A DNA stretch of 64,000 bases from Runella aurantiaca (GCF_003339505.1 NZ_QPIW01000028.1:1-64000); one strand, 5' to 3'; positions 9,901 through 18,735 are shown, counted from the stretch's first letter. The notes: generated by a model not told the origin, from the letters alone. Numbers and translations: made by a program.

Positions 9901-9978
9901 CTTCAATCAGTGATTGAAAACACCGATGATGCCCAGGCCCTCGAACTGGCCAAGGCAAAATTGGCCGCATTACAATAA
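6961..9978 (+). CDS. Large periplasmic tetratricopeptide-repeat protein
   Basis: A 1005-residue exported protein: signal peptide to about residue 22 (FIRVNAQ), then TPR-type repeats along almost the whole length, for example YYFDRGDYSNAVTYLTKAL, ARYLAGESFYRSNDFPNAI and ALYQKGLILTYQEKDVEAKA. TPR/BamD-like arrays are protein-interaction scaffolds. The gene is followed after 50 bp by an outer-membrane barrel gene and then by SPOR and TonB-like genes, an order found in several Bacteroidota, so a role in envelope assembly or envelope-division coupling is inferred. The start ATG is followed by a standard signal peptide. Confidence 0.85.
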   Translation: MLLRRSVLPLSICFLLFIRVNAQNTLGYTEADVHYRNGVELFEKSNYSAAKQEFRYYLEKRPALLNTNDYTAVNAEYYTTLCALYADAPEAELAVDRFVRNHPEHPKAAVIYSDLGKYYFDRGDYSNAVTYLTKALERSANYYAAAETRYKLGLSYYSLKQYNAALQYFAEVQRDPTSDYFAPSSYYAGVIQYQNGKYMDAYRSFKSIETNPQFKADIPNWIVASLYQAERYDELIAYSEPLLRRQQGGGVKLNDVALYTAEVYYGKGNYAEAAKNYALYSQLKGRETAAPAPVQFRYGHSLFRTGNYTGAIDQLKSVSTRKDTTGQFASYVIGISHLQNKNPQAALTALDNSSKLAFNKNIQEESTFNHAKVQLELNNHSAAFTELQEFLKKYPNSSFEEEATKLSILSLTKSNNSAAAVAYIEKLKKLDEATKAAYQRQTMNLGIADFNAERYAQSIVNFDKSLKYPLDRDIEQAANFQKGEAFSAMNRYGEAIPIYQQLVRGSSGSPYGIRSLYSLGYAYYNTKDYKSALTNFQQYVAKGKTVGDPQTLEDATIRIADSYLTDKNYAQAMAMYDKALSEGRLDRDYALYQKGLILTYQEKDVEAKAQFDKVIAQFPTSRYADDALFQSANIDMERANYQAAIRAYSRLIKDKPRSYLIPPSLLKRALAYNNIQVYEEAVRDYKRILSEYSDAPAAKEALLGLQSTLENAGRTEEMSDVLSDYKRKNPQSTETEKLEFETAKGLYADGKYPQALKALQSFIRDYPNSGSATEARYLAGESFYRSNDFPNAIKLFNMVIGESDERFTPKAALRAGDIENQQGNYPNAVRNYYVVFAQSDSKTDRVTGLMRLMDTYFVMKKYDSTLYFAREVINAGDVIPGSTKKAQMQTAKVYIEKEDYKTADAELKKILAVSKDEFGAEAKYWASDALYRQQKYKEAQASVMELNKQFADYEKWRVRAFILLADVYVGLKDPDQAKATLQSVIENTDDAQALELAKAKLAALQ

Positions 9979-10028
9979 CCCACACCGCACATATAGGAAA
10001 CGGATAACCCAATCGAAACGGACAAACG

Positions 10029-11693
10029 ATGAAAAAAATACTCGTATCGCTCTTAGTCAGCCAGTCACTATATACCCTTCTTTCCCAAGACGTTTTGGCC
10101 CAAAAACCAACGGGAGAGATTGACAGTCAGACGTTTGAAGTTGAGAAAAAGAAAAAAATTGAATTGCCACCGGCCAACCGCCTGTACAATAAATTACAGC
10201 CGTTTACCAACGAGGACGACGACCGAAAGTTAAATTATGAATTTCGCGCGCCCAAACTTACCCTTGGTGCCCCAAAGATGACCCCCAATGTGTTGCCCGT
10301 CAACGGAAATGAGAAACCCGAAGAAGACGGTAACCTGCAAAATTACGTAAAACTCGGCGGGGGCAATTACGGTAAGGTGTACGGCGAAGGATTCATGGGG
10401 GGCCATACCGAAGACTTAGGGTATGATGTTCACTTTAAACATCTTTCTAATCAAACTGGACCCGTAGACGGGAAAAATTCGGCCAATAGTGAGAACCGCT
10501 TGAAAATCAACGGGCAGTATTTGGGTAGTACTTTTAAGTTGGGGGGGACGCTTTTTTATGACCGCGACAATTATTATTTCTACGCAAACCGCAACCAACC
10601 CAACGCCGAAGTTCAAAAGGCAAACATACGTCAAACGCTCAACACCTTTGGTCTTCAGGTTGGATTTGAAAATATTGACAACAATAAATTCATTGACTAT
10701 GCCCTCAAAACCTCTTTGTATCGTTTGAGTGACCGCTACAATGCGGGCGAAACCGACTGGGGAACCAATTTTTCGGGTTCTATTCCGATTACAGAAAACA
10801 TCTTTGCGCTGCTGAACGCCGATGCCTTTGTTTCGCAGCGGGTCGATGCCGAAACTTTTAAGCGTAACATGTTCAGCATCAAGCCTGCGTTCAAATTTGC
10901 CTATAATGCGTTCACGGTAACGGCGGCATTCAAAGCCGTCAACGAAACCGACGACCGACTTAAAATTAACCGTACCGTCGGGTTCCCACAATTGGAAGTA
11001 GATGCCGTTCCTTTCAACGGAGTACACATCTTCGCGGGTTACGGGGGAGATATGACCCGTAACACGCTCCGCTCATTATTGGGCGAAAACCGTTGGTTAG
11101 CCCCCAATGTGATCATAGCCAATACCGAACGAAGCCGAGACATCTACGGTGGGTTAAAAGGAGAAGTGGGGCCGTCGTTTCAGTTTGAAGGAAAAGTATC
11201 TTACGCGTTGTTTAAGAATTTTTACGGATTCAACAACGATTGGCTTGATTCGACAAAGTTTGCCGTCGTGTATGATGCCGACTACATCAACGTGCTGACG
11301 GTTTCGGCCCAGGTAGGCTACCAATACCAAAACATTGTTCGTTCTACCCTGCGCGGTGATTTTTATGATTACGGGGTCAAACGTCTCGAACAGCCCTGGG
11401 GGCGTCCAACGACCACGGTGACGTGGAATAACCACTTTGTTTTCAGCAAAAAAATGTTCGCAACCATCGACGCCTATTATATCGGCGGAATCAAAAATCG
11501 GAACTTCCTAACGGGAAAAACTGTAGCCTTGAAACCCATTGTGGATTTGAATTTGAAGGTGGATTATCTGCTGACGCGCAACTTTTCAATCTTTGCCTCG
11601 GTCAACAATTTACTGGGCAAAAGCTACGAGCGGTATTTGTATTATCCGCAACAGGGCCTTAATTTCTTAGCTGGATTATCGCTCCAGTTCTGA
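10029..11693 (+). CDS. Outer-membrane beta-barrel protein (TonB-receptor-like, no plug)
   Basis: A 554-residue protein with a signal peptide (to VLAQ, about residue 25), a charged periplasmic N-terminal region, and then alternating amphipathic strands up to a C-terminal phenylalanine (GLSLQF), typical of barrels inserted by the Bam complex. The C-terminal third, with FSIFASVNNLLGKSYERYLYYP, resembles TonB-dependent receptors, but no plug domain or TonB box is seen. It lies 50 bp after the TPR gene and probably forms an operon with it; a strong terminator follows at 11771-11810. Confidence 0.75.
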   Translation: MKKILVSLLVSQSLYTLLSQDVLAQKPTGEIDSQTFEVEKKKKIELPPANRLYNKLQPFTNEDDDRKLNYEFRAPKLTLGAPKMTPNVLPVNGNEKPEEDGNLQNYVKLGGGNYGKVYGEGFMGGHTEDLGYDVHFKHLSNQTGPVDGKNSANSENRLKINGQYLGSTFKLGGTLFYDRDNYYFYANRNQPNAEVQKANIRQTLNTFGLQVGFENIDNNKFIDYALKTSLYRLSDRYNAGETDWGTNFSGSIPITENIFALLNADAFVSQRVDAETFKRNMFSIKPAFKFAYNAFTVTAAFKAVNETDDRLKINRTVGFPQLEVDAVPFNGVHIFAGYGGDMTRNTLRSLLGENRWLAPNVIIANTERSRDIYGGLKGEVGPSFQFEGKVSYALFKNFYGFNNDWLDSTKFAVVYDADYINVLTVSAQVGYQYQNIVRSTLRGDFYDYGVKRLEQPWGRPTTTVTWNNHFVFSKKMFATIDAYYIGGIKNRNFLTGKTVALKPIVDLNLKVDYLLTRNFSIFASVNNLLGKSYERYLYYPQQGLNFLAGLSLQF

Positions 11694-11770
11694 GATAAAA
11701 AAACTTTTATAATGGCAGATGCGTCAGAGTGTTCTATAAGAAGCAATTAGCCATCTTTCTCTTTTAATTT

Positions 11771-11810
11771 AAAAAGCAATCGTCTTCGGACTATTGCTTT
11801 TTTTTTTTTG
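11771..11810 (+). terminator. Intrinsic terminator with UUCG tetraloop
   Basis: AAAAGCAATcGTC - TTCG - GACtATTGCTTTT followed by about ten T. The stem is closed by a TTCG tetraloop and has one C/T mismatch. Confidence 0.85.
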
Positions 11811-11849
11811 AATGTGTACCTTAGTACCCAATTCCCCATAAACGGTTTG

Positions 11850-12971
11850 ATGAAAGATATGATATCGGTATTGGATTATACCCGAAAATTGCTTTTCGAA
11901 CACGACTGTGTTGTTCTGCCTGACCTAGGCGGGTTTTTAGTGTACTTTAGCCACGCTTTTTACAGCGAGCAAAATGCACTTTACCACGCACCCCAAAAAA
12001 GGGTAGCCTTTAACGAAGCGCTCAAATTGGACGATGGATTATTGGCGCATTACCTGACCATCAACGAGCAAATCTCCCGCGAAGAAGCACAGAAACGAAT
12101 TCGGAAATTTGTGGAAGACATCAAACAGTCCATTCAGGAGAATGGTAGTTTTATGTTGGAGGGCATTGGAAGTCTGGCCAATAATGAGGAAGGTAAACTT
12201 CAATTTGAGCCTTTGACCTTGGTTAATTTTTACGCCGAGAGCTATGGTTTGAAATCTATTCATGTTAATCAGGTAGACCCAACGTTGAAAATTGCCGAAA
12301 CTGCGGATGCCTACAACTGGATTGAGACGGACCGTGCGGCTAAGGAGTTGACGTATGAGTTGCCCCGTCGTCGTCGTTCACGCGTTGGAATGTACATAGG
12401 AGGTCTTTTGATTGCAGGTTGCGCGTTGGTAGCGGGAATTACCCAGTTGCCTTCCGAAAGTTTAAAGTCAAGCCTCAATCCCTTTGACCTTGTACCTGCC
12501 GTGAAGGCGTGGTTTTCAACTGATATAAAATCTAACAGCGTTAAAAAACAGCACTCAGTCCCAAAAGAGATAGCGACGTTACCCGTTGAAAATGAGGATT
12601 TAACGCCTAAAGAATCGGTTCCTGCCGTAGCAGTTACGCCCATAGAAGTGAAAGAAACCATTGCCGTAAAAAAAGAAGTTATAGAAACACCTATCACCAA
12701 GGTAGCCGCACCAATTTCATATAAATCAGACGAGAAATCTGACTTTTTGGTGATTGCTGGTGGGTTTTCAAACATTGAAAACGCTCGTAAACTTGAACAA
12801 AAATTGCAGCGTAACGGATACGAAAACGCCCACATTCTCAACCCTGAACCCACCGAAGGTAAATTAATCATTGTGGCGGCCATTGGGTGTGAGAATTCTA
12901 AAAAAGCAAAATCACAGTTAGCCCGTGTAAGTTTTCTTTCGGGAGCCAATGCTTACGTATTTCGTCAATAA
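11850..12971 (+). CDS. HU-CCDC81 and SPOR domain-containing membrane protein
   Basis: A 373-residue protein with two N-terminal HU-like CCDC81 domains (about residues 1-130; VVLPDLGGFLVYFSHAFY, then a second module with GSFMLEGIGSL), an Arg-rich stretch and a transmembrane helix (MYIGGLLIAGCALVAGI, near residue 185), a long periplasmic linker, and a C-terminal SPOR domain (last 75 residues, FLVIAGGFSNIENARKLEQK). SPOR domains bind denuded septal peptidoglycan. The frame opens at a TTG at 11808 inside the terminator T-run, so the ATG at 11850 is chosen. It sits between barrel and TonB-like genes and may link the cell interior to the division septum. Confidence 0.82.
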   Translation: MKDMISVLDYTRKLLFEHDCVVLPDLGGFLVYFSHAFYSEQNALYHAPQKRVAFNEALKLDDGLLAHYLTINEQISREEAQKRIRKFVEDIKQSIQENGSFMLEGIGSLANNEEGKLQFEPLTLVNFYAESYGLKSIHVNQVDPTLKIAETADAYNWIETDRAAKELTYELPRRRRSRVGMYIGGLLIAGCALVAGITQLPSESLKSSLNPFDLVPAVKAWFSTDIKSNSVKKQHSVPKEIATLPVENEDLTPKESVPAVAVTPIEVKETIAVKKEVIETPITKVAAPISYKSDEKSDFLVIAGGFSNIENARKLEQKLQRNGYENAHILNPEPTEGKLIIVAAIGCENSKKAKSQLARVSFLSGANAYVFRQ

Positions 12972-12995
12972 GGAATTACTTTTATCGAATAATAG

Positions 12996-13026
12996 TAAAA
13001 AGGGGCAATTAGCCCCTTTTTTTTTG
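12996..13026 (+). terminator. Intrinsic terminator after the SPOR gene
   Basis: Stem AAAAGGGGC - AATTA - GCCCCTTTT followed by a long T run (to 13025). Confidence 0.85.
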
Positions 13027-13086
13027 TCAGTATACAAATTCCCTTTATTTTGCGTTAATTAGACAAAATCAATCAAAGAATTACCA

Positions 13087-14013
13087 ATGCTAGTGACCAG
13101 CCCTCAAGATCGCGAACACCAAATGGTTGCCTTTGCCGGCTCGACAATCGTAACGTCGGTGCTGTTTGTGACTTTATTTTTTGTGAAATTATACCAAACC
13201 ATTCCTAAAGTAGAAACCATTGAATACGTAGAAGTAAACTTTGGAACCGACGCGGCGGGCTATGGAAAAGTTCAAACTTATAATAAAGCCAGTGATTCAC
13301 CCCGGGCGGAGGATGTCAAAAAATCGGACGATACCCCCAAAGTGAAGGCAACGCCCACGCCCAAAGTGACGCCACCACCCGTAACCAAAGTAGAAACCCC
13401 GAAGCCCGTCAAGACGGCGCCTGTCAAACCTCCCGTTACGAGTAAGGTAGAAAGTCCGGTTGAAGTAAAAGAAGACACGAAACCCGTTAAAACCGAATCC
13501 AAAGCAACGACTCCTGCGCCCGTTACCCCCGCAAAGCCCGCTCCTGAACCTAAAAAAGTGGATGAGAATGCGCTATTTAAAAAGTCATCAGGAAGTGGAA
13601 AAGGCAGTAATGGGACTACAGGGACCGCCTCGGGAACGGGGGGGAATAATAATGGCGACAAACCGGGAACCGTAGGAGATCAAGGAAACCCCAACGGTAA
13701 AATTGACGCCAAAAGTTTGTACGGTAAACCAGGCGGCTCAGCAACGGGATTGGCACTTAACGTTTCAGGCTGGGGGATGGGTGCTCGCCCGCAGGTGAAA
13801 GATGATTCTGACGAATCGGGCCGTATTGTTTTTGAAATAACGGTTGACGATACAGGTGACATTGTAAACGTACGGGTCAAAGAATCGACAGTGAGCCAAT
13901 CGATTGTCGACCTATACAAACGGGCGGTAAGTCGTATGAAGCTGGTGCCTAAATCGGAAAATGTACCAGCGACCTCCAAAGGCACGATTACGTTCAATAT
14001 CAAATCCCGATAA
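13087..14013 (+). CDS. TonB-like energy transducer / TolA-like protein
   Basis: A 308-residue protein with one N-terminal transmembrane helix (residues about 15-36), a long Pro/Lys/Thr-rich periplasm-spanning region (about 75-160), a Gly/Ser/Asn-rich linker, and a C-terminal TonB/TolA-like domain (from about residue 240, SGRIVFEITVDDTGDIVNVR to the end). Such proteins transmit proton-motive force from ExbB/ExbD to outer-membrane receptors. In related gene orders exbB and exbD usually lie just upstream; here they are not in the window, the gene being preceded by the SPOR gene and its terminator. Confidence 0.8.
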   Translation: MLVTSPQDREHQMVAFAGSTIVTSVLFVTLFFVKLYQTIPKVETIEYVEVNFGTDAAGYGKVQTYNKASDSPRAEDVKKSDDTPKVKATPTPKVTPPPVTKVETPKPVKTAPVKPPVTSKVESPVEVKEDTKPVKTESKATTPAPVTPAKPAPEPKKVDENALFKKSSGSGKGSNGTTGTASGTGGNNNGDKPGTVGDQGNPNGKIDAKSLYGKPGGSATGLALNVSGWGMGARPQVKDDSDESGRIVFEITVDDTGDIVNVRVKESTVSQSIVDLYKRAVSRMKLVPKSENVPATSKGTITFNIKSR

Positions 14014-14049
14014 GGATACGATTTTGTAAAATATTTTAAATCATTGCGC

Positions 14050-14086
14050 AAAGCGTCAGGAAGTTAATTCTTGGCGCTTTATTTTT
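14050..14086 (+). terminator. Intrinsic terminator after the TonB-like gene
   Basis: Arms 14050-14061 and 14069-14080 pair over 12 bp including two wobble pairs and are followed by ATTTTTG. Confidence 0.55.
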
Positions 14087-14111
14087 GCCTTTATTTCATT
14101 TAAAATCGGTC

Positions 14112-15410
14112 ATGAACTATTCTGAAACCATTGCGTATTTGTACGAGAAATTGCCCGTTTTTCACCGCGTAGGAGCCGCTGCGCTGAAACCTGGGTTAGG
14201 GAATATTATTGCGCTTTGCGAGGCGTTAGGAAGCCCCCAAACGCGGTTTAAAAGCATTCACGTTGGCGGTACCAACGGAAAAGGGAGTACTTCTCATTTG
14301 TTGGCGGCCATTCTCCAATCAGCGGGGTATAACGTAGGCCTGCATACGTCGCCGCATTTGAAATCCTATACTGAACGTTTTAAGATAAATGGCCAGCCGT
14401 GCGAGGAAAGGGTAGTGGTCGACTTTGTCGAAAAGCATAAGAGCCTCATCGAAAAGGTTGAGCCGTCTTTTTTTGAAATCAGTGTTGCTTTGGCATTTGA
14501 TTATTTTGCCCAGCAAAACGTGGATATTGCCATCATTGAAGTAGGTTTGGGGGGACGTTTGGATTCCACAAACATCATTTCTCCGCTTCTGTCAGTCATT
14601 ACCAACATCAGTTTTGATCACACAGACTTATTAGGTAATACCCTTGAAAAAATTGCGTTTGAAAAAGCGGGCATTATTAAGGCAAATACCCCCGTCGTCA
14701 TTTCGGAAACCCAGCCCGAGACTGCGCCTGTTTTTTTTCAAAAAGCCGAAGAAATGAACGCTCCGATTTATTTCGCCGACCAACAGTACCTTGTCAACTC
14801 CCTTTCGGTAGAAAAAGGTAAGCGTGTCGTAACGATAGAAAGTAAAAAAGAGGGTTCCCTATCATCAAATACAATAGCGCTGGATTTGGTCGGGAACTAT
14901 CAGCTTAAAAATGTGGCGGGGGTATGGCAAAGTGTTGAATTATTAAAAGAGCAAGGCTTTTCTATTCCAATAGAGGCGGTAAAATCAGGAATGGCGCATT
15001 GCACAACCCTTACCTCGTTCAAAGGGCGTTGGCAAGTATTGAGTGAATCGCCGATGACCGTTGCCGACGTCGCCCACAATTATGGAGGATTGAGCGAAAC
15101 CCTTAATCAAATCAAAAGGTATGATTTCGACCAACTCCACTTTATACTAGGATTTGTCAAAGACAAAGACATAAAAGGGGTACTGGGGCTTTTTCCAACA
15201 AATGCCCATTTCTATTTCTGCAGCTTTGATTCACCAAGGGCATTGCCTTCAAACGAATTAGTCTATATAGCAGATAAAGTTGGTATAAATGGCGGGGAAT
15301 ATAGAGATGTAAACGACGCATTGAACGCAGCCCGACAAAAAGCCTCCACGTATGATTTTATTTACGTCGGGGGAAGTACTTTTGTGGTTTCTGAACTGTC
15401 TGAGATTTGA
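14112..15410 (+). CDS. folC: Bifunctional dihydrofolate synthase/folylpolyglutamate synthase
   Basis: A 432-residue Mur-ligase-type enzyme that adds glutamate to dihydropteroate or to folates using ATP. Visible: the P-loop HVGGTNGKGSTSH, the HTSPHL signature, IIEVGLGGRLDSTN, SFDHTDLLGNT, and in the C-terminal domain VADVAHNYGG. The ATG at 14112 replaces a TTG at 14085 that lies in the preceding terminator. The trmB gene follows; its likely start lies 43 bp after the folC stop, so the two are probably cotranscribed. Confidence 0.93.
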   Translation: MNYSETIAYLYEKLPVFHRVGAAALKPGLGNIIALCEALGSPQTRFKSIHVGGTNGKGSTSHLLAAILQSAGYNVGLHTSPHLKSYTERFKINGQPCEERVVVDFVEKHKSLIEKVEPSFFEISVALAFDYFAQQNVDIAIIEVGLGGRLDSTNIISPLLSVITNISFDHTDLLGNTLEKIAFEKAGIIKANTPVVISETQPETAPVFFQKAEEMNAPIYFADQQYLVNSLSVEKGKRVVTIESKKEGSLSSNTIALDLVGNYQLKNVAGVWQSVELLKEQGFSIPIEAVKSGMAHCTTLTSFKGRWQVLSESPMTVADVAHNYGGLSETLNQIKRYDFDQLHFILGFVKDKDIKGVLGLFPTNAHFYFCSFDSPRALPSNELVYIADKVGINGGEYRDVNDALNAARQKASTYDFIYVGGSTFVVSELSEI

Positions 15411-15453
15411 ATATCCTGTACCTAATTACTGTCTTAACAAAATTATTAAAACC

Positions 15454-16110
15454 TTGAGCCGTAAGAAACTGATTAAATTTGCAAGTAATGCACTGGCAGA
15501 CAATGTATTAGAGGTTGGTAAACCCCTCTACGAAACCATCAAAGGAAAGTGGAATGAAAGTTACTTTTTGAATACAAATCCCATCGTTCTTGAACTTGCG
15601 TGCGGAAAAGGGGAGTATTCGGTCGGATTAGCGCAAGTATATCCCAATTTGAATTTTATTGGCATTGATGTCAAAGGGGATCGACTAGCGGCGGGCAGTC
15701 AGCAGGCCACACTGCTGGGCCTCACCAACGTTGCTTTTCTCCGGGCGAACATTGAGTTTCTTCAAAACTTTTTTGAAGAAGGGGAAGTGGCTGAAATCTG
15801 GATTACGTTTCCCGATCCTTTCAATCTCAAAAAACGGGTTCGGCGGCGATTAACCCACCCGCATTTTCTGGAAAAATACCGTGCTGTGATGCAGAAAGAG
15901 GGTTTGTTGCATTTAAAAACCGACAATCGGGAGCTGTTTGATTTTACATTAGAAGAGCTTTCGCAGTTTGGGGTGAAGGATTTAGAAGCCACTTTTGACC
16001 TTTACCAATCCAAAATGCATGATGATCACCACGGAATTCAGACGCGTTTTGAGCAAATTTTTACTGAAAAAGGCTTTCCTGTTCACTATTTAAGGGGCCG
16101 TTTCTTGTAA
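15454..16110 (+). CDS. trmB: tRNA (guanine-N7-)-methyltransferase, TTG start
   Basis: A 218-residue SAM-dependent methyltransferase that makes m7G46 in tRNA. SAM motif LELACGKGEYSVGLA, FIGIDVKGDRLA, the TrmB signature around FPDPF (normally FPDPW) and RRRLTHPHFLEKY. Homologues in the phylum start with a sequence like M-x-RKKLxKFA; here SRKKLIKFASNALADN is preceded by TTG at 15454, the probable start. The only in-frame ATG upstream (15352) lies inside folC and would add unrelated residues. Confidence 0.9.
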   Translation: MSRKKLIKFASNALADNVLEVGKPLYETIKGKWNESYFLNTNPIVLELACGKGEYSVGLAQVYPNLNFIGIDVKGDRLAAGSQQATLLGLTNVAFLRANIEFLQNFFEEGEVAEIWITFPDPFNLKKRVRRRLTHPHFLEKYRAVMQKEGLLHLKTDNRELFDFTLEELSQFGVKDLEATFDLYQSKMHDDHHGIQTRFEQIFTEKGFPVHYLRGRFL

Positions 16111-16216
16111 ATAAATATATAAATGAATAAATATTCATAAATGAATTGTTTTTCATTATAAATATAAATATCTAGTTATCAATAAGTTAATGGTGTTTGT
16201 AATGGGAGAGGAGTAA

Positions 16217-16249
16217 TAGAAAAAGGCACTATCACTAGTGCCTTTTTCA
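16217..16249. terminator. Bidirectional intrinsic terminator between trmB and gapA
   Basis: Stem AAAAAGGCACT/AGTGCCTTTTT (arms 16220-16230 and 16237-16247) with A/T tails on both sides, serving two convergent genes. Confidence 0.75.
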
Positions 16250-16287
16250 GTATTAAAAACTTAAATTAAATATTTACCTAGTTTTAT

Positions 16288-17301
16288 TTATTTAGAGATT
16301 AACTGTGCAAAGTATTTAACAGTACGAACGAGTTGGCTTACGTAGCTCATTTCGTTATCGTACCAGCTTACAGTCTTGACCAATTGTTTATCGCCAACGT
16401 TGACAACTTTCGTTTGGGTAGCATCGAAGAGGCTTCCGAATGAAGTTCCGATAATGTCGCTGCTTACGATTTCGTCTTCGTTATAACCAAAGCTTTCGTT
16501 ACTTGCTGCTTTCATGGTGGCGTTAACTTCTTCGGTCGTTACTTTTTTATTTAAAATAACGGTTAATTCGGTTAAACTTCCAGTGATAACAGGAATACGC
16601 TGAGCGCCACCGTCCAATTTGCCTTTTAGTTCGGGCAATACTAATCCGATTGCTTTAGCGGCACCAGTACTATTAGGAACGATGTTTGAGGCAGCAGCTC
16701 TTGCACGTCTTAAATCACCTTTCGCATGAGGAGCATCAAGGGTATTTTGATCGTTTGTATAGGCGTGTACCGTGGTCATGCTGCCTATTTCGATGCCAAA
16801 AGCGTCGTTAAGGGCTTTGGCCATGGGTGCAAGACAGTTTGTGGTACAACTTGCGCAGCTGATGATGGTTTCACTACCATCAAGAATGCTGTGGTTTACG
16901 TTGAAAACAACCGTTTTTAGATCGCCGGTTGCAGGAGCGCTGATAACGACTCTTTTGGCACCTGCGGTAATGTGAGCAGCAGCTTTATCTTTATCGGTAA
17001 AAAAACCTGTACATTCGAGTACAACGTCTACTTCGTGAGCTCCCCAGGGAATTTCAGCTGGGTTTTTCTGTGCATAGATGCGTACTTCATCACCATTTAC
17101 AACAATACTATTATCGGTTGAAGTTACCTCTTCGTTGAATCGTCCTTGTGCAGTGTCGTATTTTAGAAGATGAGCCAATACTGATGGGCTGGTCAAATCG
17201 TTTATGGCTACTACATCAATGTCTGGCATGTTGTAAATTTGGCGATAGGCAAGTCTACCAATTCGTCCGAAACCATTGATGGCTACTTTTACTTTTGTCA
17301 T
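16288..17301 (-). CDS. gapA: Glyceraldehyde-3-phosphate dehydrogenase, type I
   Basis: A 337-residue glycolytic enzyme, oxidising glyceraldehyde-3-phosphate to 1,3-bisphosphoglycerate with NAD. N-terminal Rossmann motif [12 protein letters not shown], Asp35 after the second strand (NAD preference), catalytic Cys152 in [12 protein letters not shown], and the C-terminal [12 protein letters not shown]. Length and motifs are standard. An exact TATCTTTG -7 element lies at 17345-17352 on the minus strand; the 600 bp upstream are unusually AT-rich and repeat-bearing. Confidence 0.97.
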   Translation of the reverse strand: MTKVKVAINGFGRIGRLAYRQIYNMPDIDVVAINDLTSPSVLAHLLKYDTAQGRFNEEVTSTDNSIVVNGDEVRIYAQKNPAEIPWGAHEVDVVLECTGFFTDKDKAAAHITAGAKRVVISAPATGDLKTVVFNVNHSILDGSETIISCASCTTNCLAPMAKALNDAFGIEIGSMTTVHAYTNDQNTLDAPHAKGDLRRARAAASNIVPNSTGAAKAIGLVLPELKGKLDGGAQRIPVITGSLTELTVILNKKVTTEEVNATMKAASNESFGYNEDEIVSSDIIGTSFGSLFDATQTKVVNVGDKQLVKTVSWYDNEMSYVSQLVRTVKYFAQLISK

Positions 17302-17903
17302 GGGTATTTTTTGGTGGTTTAATGGAACATCATTAATTCATTGGCAAAGATACTATATATTTTTTATTTACAGCAGGCATACGTTTGCATTGTTATTTAG
17401 TAAACATGGAGTATTTGTTTAGTATTTTGTTAGCTCAATTAGTACATTTTACTAATATTTGACATTTTATTTAGTATTGTCGCTGCCTTTTAGCTAAAAT
17501 ATAACGCATTATATTAGTATATTTACTAAAACAAAGCTAAACTGTTGTTGTATTGCTAAATAAATAATGAATGCTGTATACTAAACAAACAATAGTGGAC
17601 TTTAGAAGAACATAGTACAATAAATACATTAAACAGTACATGATTTCCCAATAAATTAGTAATATTACATACAAAACGAATTTAACCTCAATACGCACAA
17701 AATAGAGTAGGGGTACCACAATACAAATAGAAACACATCATAGAGAAGAAATAGGCTAAATCATTAATATAAGAAACAGAACATTGTGTATACTGATAAT
17801 AATACATTTTATGGATTAAAATAAAATAGGCATTTCTTTAAATCTAAAAGTCTTGTAATCATATCATTAAATCAAAATAAATCAAGTTTTACTTTAATTA
17901 CAA
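17302..17903. other. AT-rich spacer between gapA and dapD with TTTAGTA repeats
   Basis: About 600 bp without a credible gene between divergent gapA and dapD. The heptamer TTTAGTA occurs at 17396, 17418 and 17470 on the plus strand and at 17524 and 17579 on the minus strand, with relaxed copies (TTAGTA, TACTAAT) between. A gapA -7 element (TATCTTTG) is at 17345-17352. The repeats may be operator sites; no cognate regulator is known from the sequence. Confidence 0.5.
17345..17352 (-). promoter_or_regulatory. -7 element of the gapA promoter
   Basis: TATCTTTG on the minus strand, an exact TAnnTTTG match about 45 bp before the gapA ATG. A matching -33 TTTG at the usual distance is not evident. 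Confidence 0.4.
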
Positions 17904-18716
17904 ATGAACGAAAAAGTACAAATAGAATCCGCTTGGGACAATAGAGAACTCACCAAAGAGCCACAAGTCATTCAAGCTATTGAGAATGTAATAGACGCAT
18001 TGAACGAAGGTAGAATCAGAGTTGCTGAACCAACAGACGACGGCTGGATTGTCAACGACTGGATTAAGAAAGCTATCCTGCTTTATTTCCCTATCCGACA
18101 AATGGAACTAAAAGAAATAGGGATTTTTGAATACCATGATAAAATGAAACTAAAGACCGGCTACAAAGCATCTGGTGTGCGTGTTGTACCTCCAGCTGTA
18201 GCAAGGCACGGAGCTTACTTAGCAAAAGGAGTCATACTAATGCCGTCCTATGTCAATATCGGTGCTTATGTAGACGAAGGTACCATGGTTGATACTTGGG
18301 CTACCGTAGGAAGTTGCGCCCAAATAGGCAAACATGTACACCTCAGCGGAGGAGTTGGAATAGGAGGAGTCCTAGAGCCACCACAAGCAGCGCCAGTGAT
18401 CATTGAAGATGGCGCATTCATTGGTTCACGCTGTATCGTTGTTGAAGGAGCACACATAGGTAAGCGAGCAGTCCTAGGTGCGGGAGTCACAATTACTGGT
18501 AGCTCCAAAATCCTGGATGTGACGGGAGAGGAGGTCATCGAATATAAAGGATACGTACCTAATGATTGCGTTGTCATTCCAGGAAGTTATCCTAAATCAT
18601 TCCCAGCAGGGACATTTCACGTGCCATGTGCTCTTATAATCGGAAAAAGGAAACCCAGTACCGATCTAAAAACCTCACTTAATGAGGCACTACGCGAGAA
18701 TAACGTAGCAGTTTAA
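17904..18716 (+). CDS. dapD: 2,3,4,5-tetrahydropyridine-2,6-dicarboxylate N-succinyltransferase
   Basis: A 270-residue left-handed beta-helix acyltransferase of the lysine/diaminopimelate pathway: it succinylates tetrahydrodipicolinate. The N-terminal helical domain is followed by hexapeptide repeats (VRVVPPAVARHGAYLAKGVI, GAYVDEGTMVDTWATVGS, GAFIGSRCIVVEGAHIGKRA), and VHLSGGVGIGGVLEP is the DapD signature. Length is standard. It appears monocistronic, with a terminator 22 bp after the stop. Confidence 0.95.
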   Translation: MNEKVQIESAWDNRELTKEPQVIQAIENVIDALNEGRIRVAEPTDDGWIVNDWIKKAILLYFPIRQMELKEIGIFEYHDKMKLKTGYKASGVRVVPPAVARHGAYLAKGVILMPSYVNIGAYVDEGTMVDTWATVGSCAQIGKHVHLSGGVGIGGVLEPPQAAPVIIEDGAFIGSRCIVVEGAHIGKRAVLGAGVTITGSSKILDVTGEEVIEYKGYVPNDCVVIPGSYPKSFPAGTFHVPCALIIGKRKPSTDLKTSLNEALRENNVAV

Positions 18717-18735
18717 AAGCAATTAATATTAAAAA

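Noticed and set aside
10416-11027. 203-codon frame opposite the outer-membrane barrel gene
   Set aside because: It lies fully inside the barrel gene on the other strand and has no family features; a shadow of codon bias.
12311-12949. 212-codon frame opposite the HU-CCDC81/SPOR gene
   Set aside because: Antisense shadow; the plus strand has clear domains.
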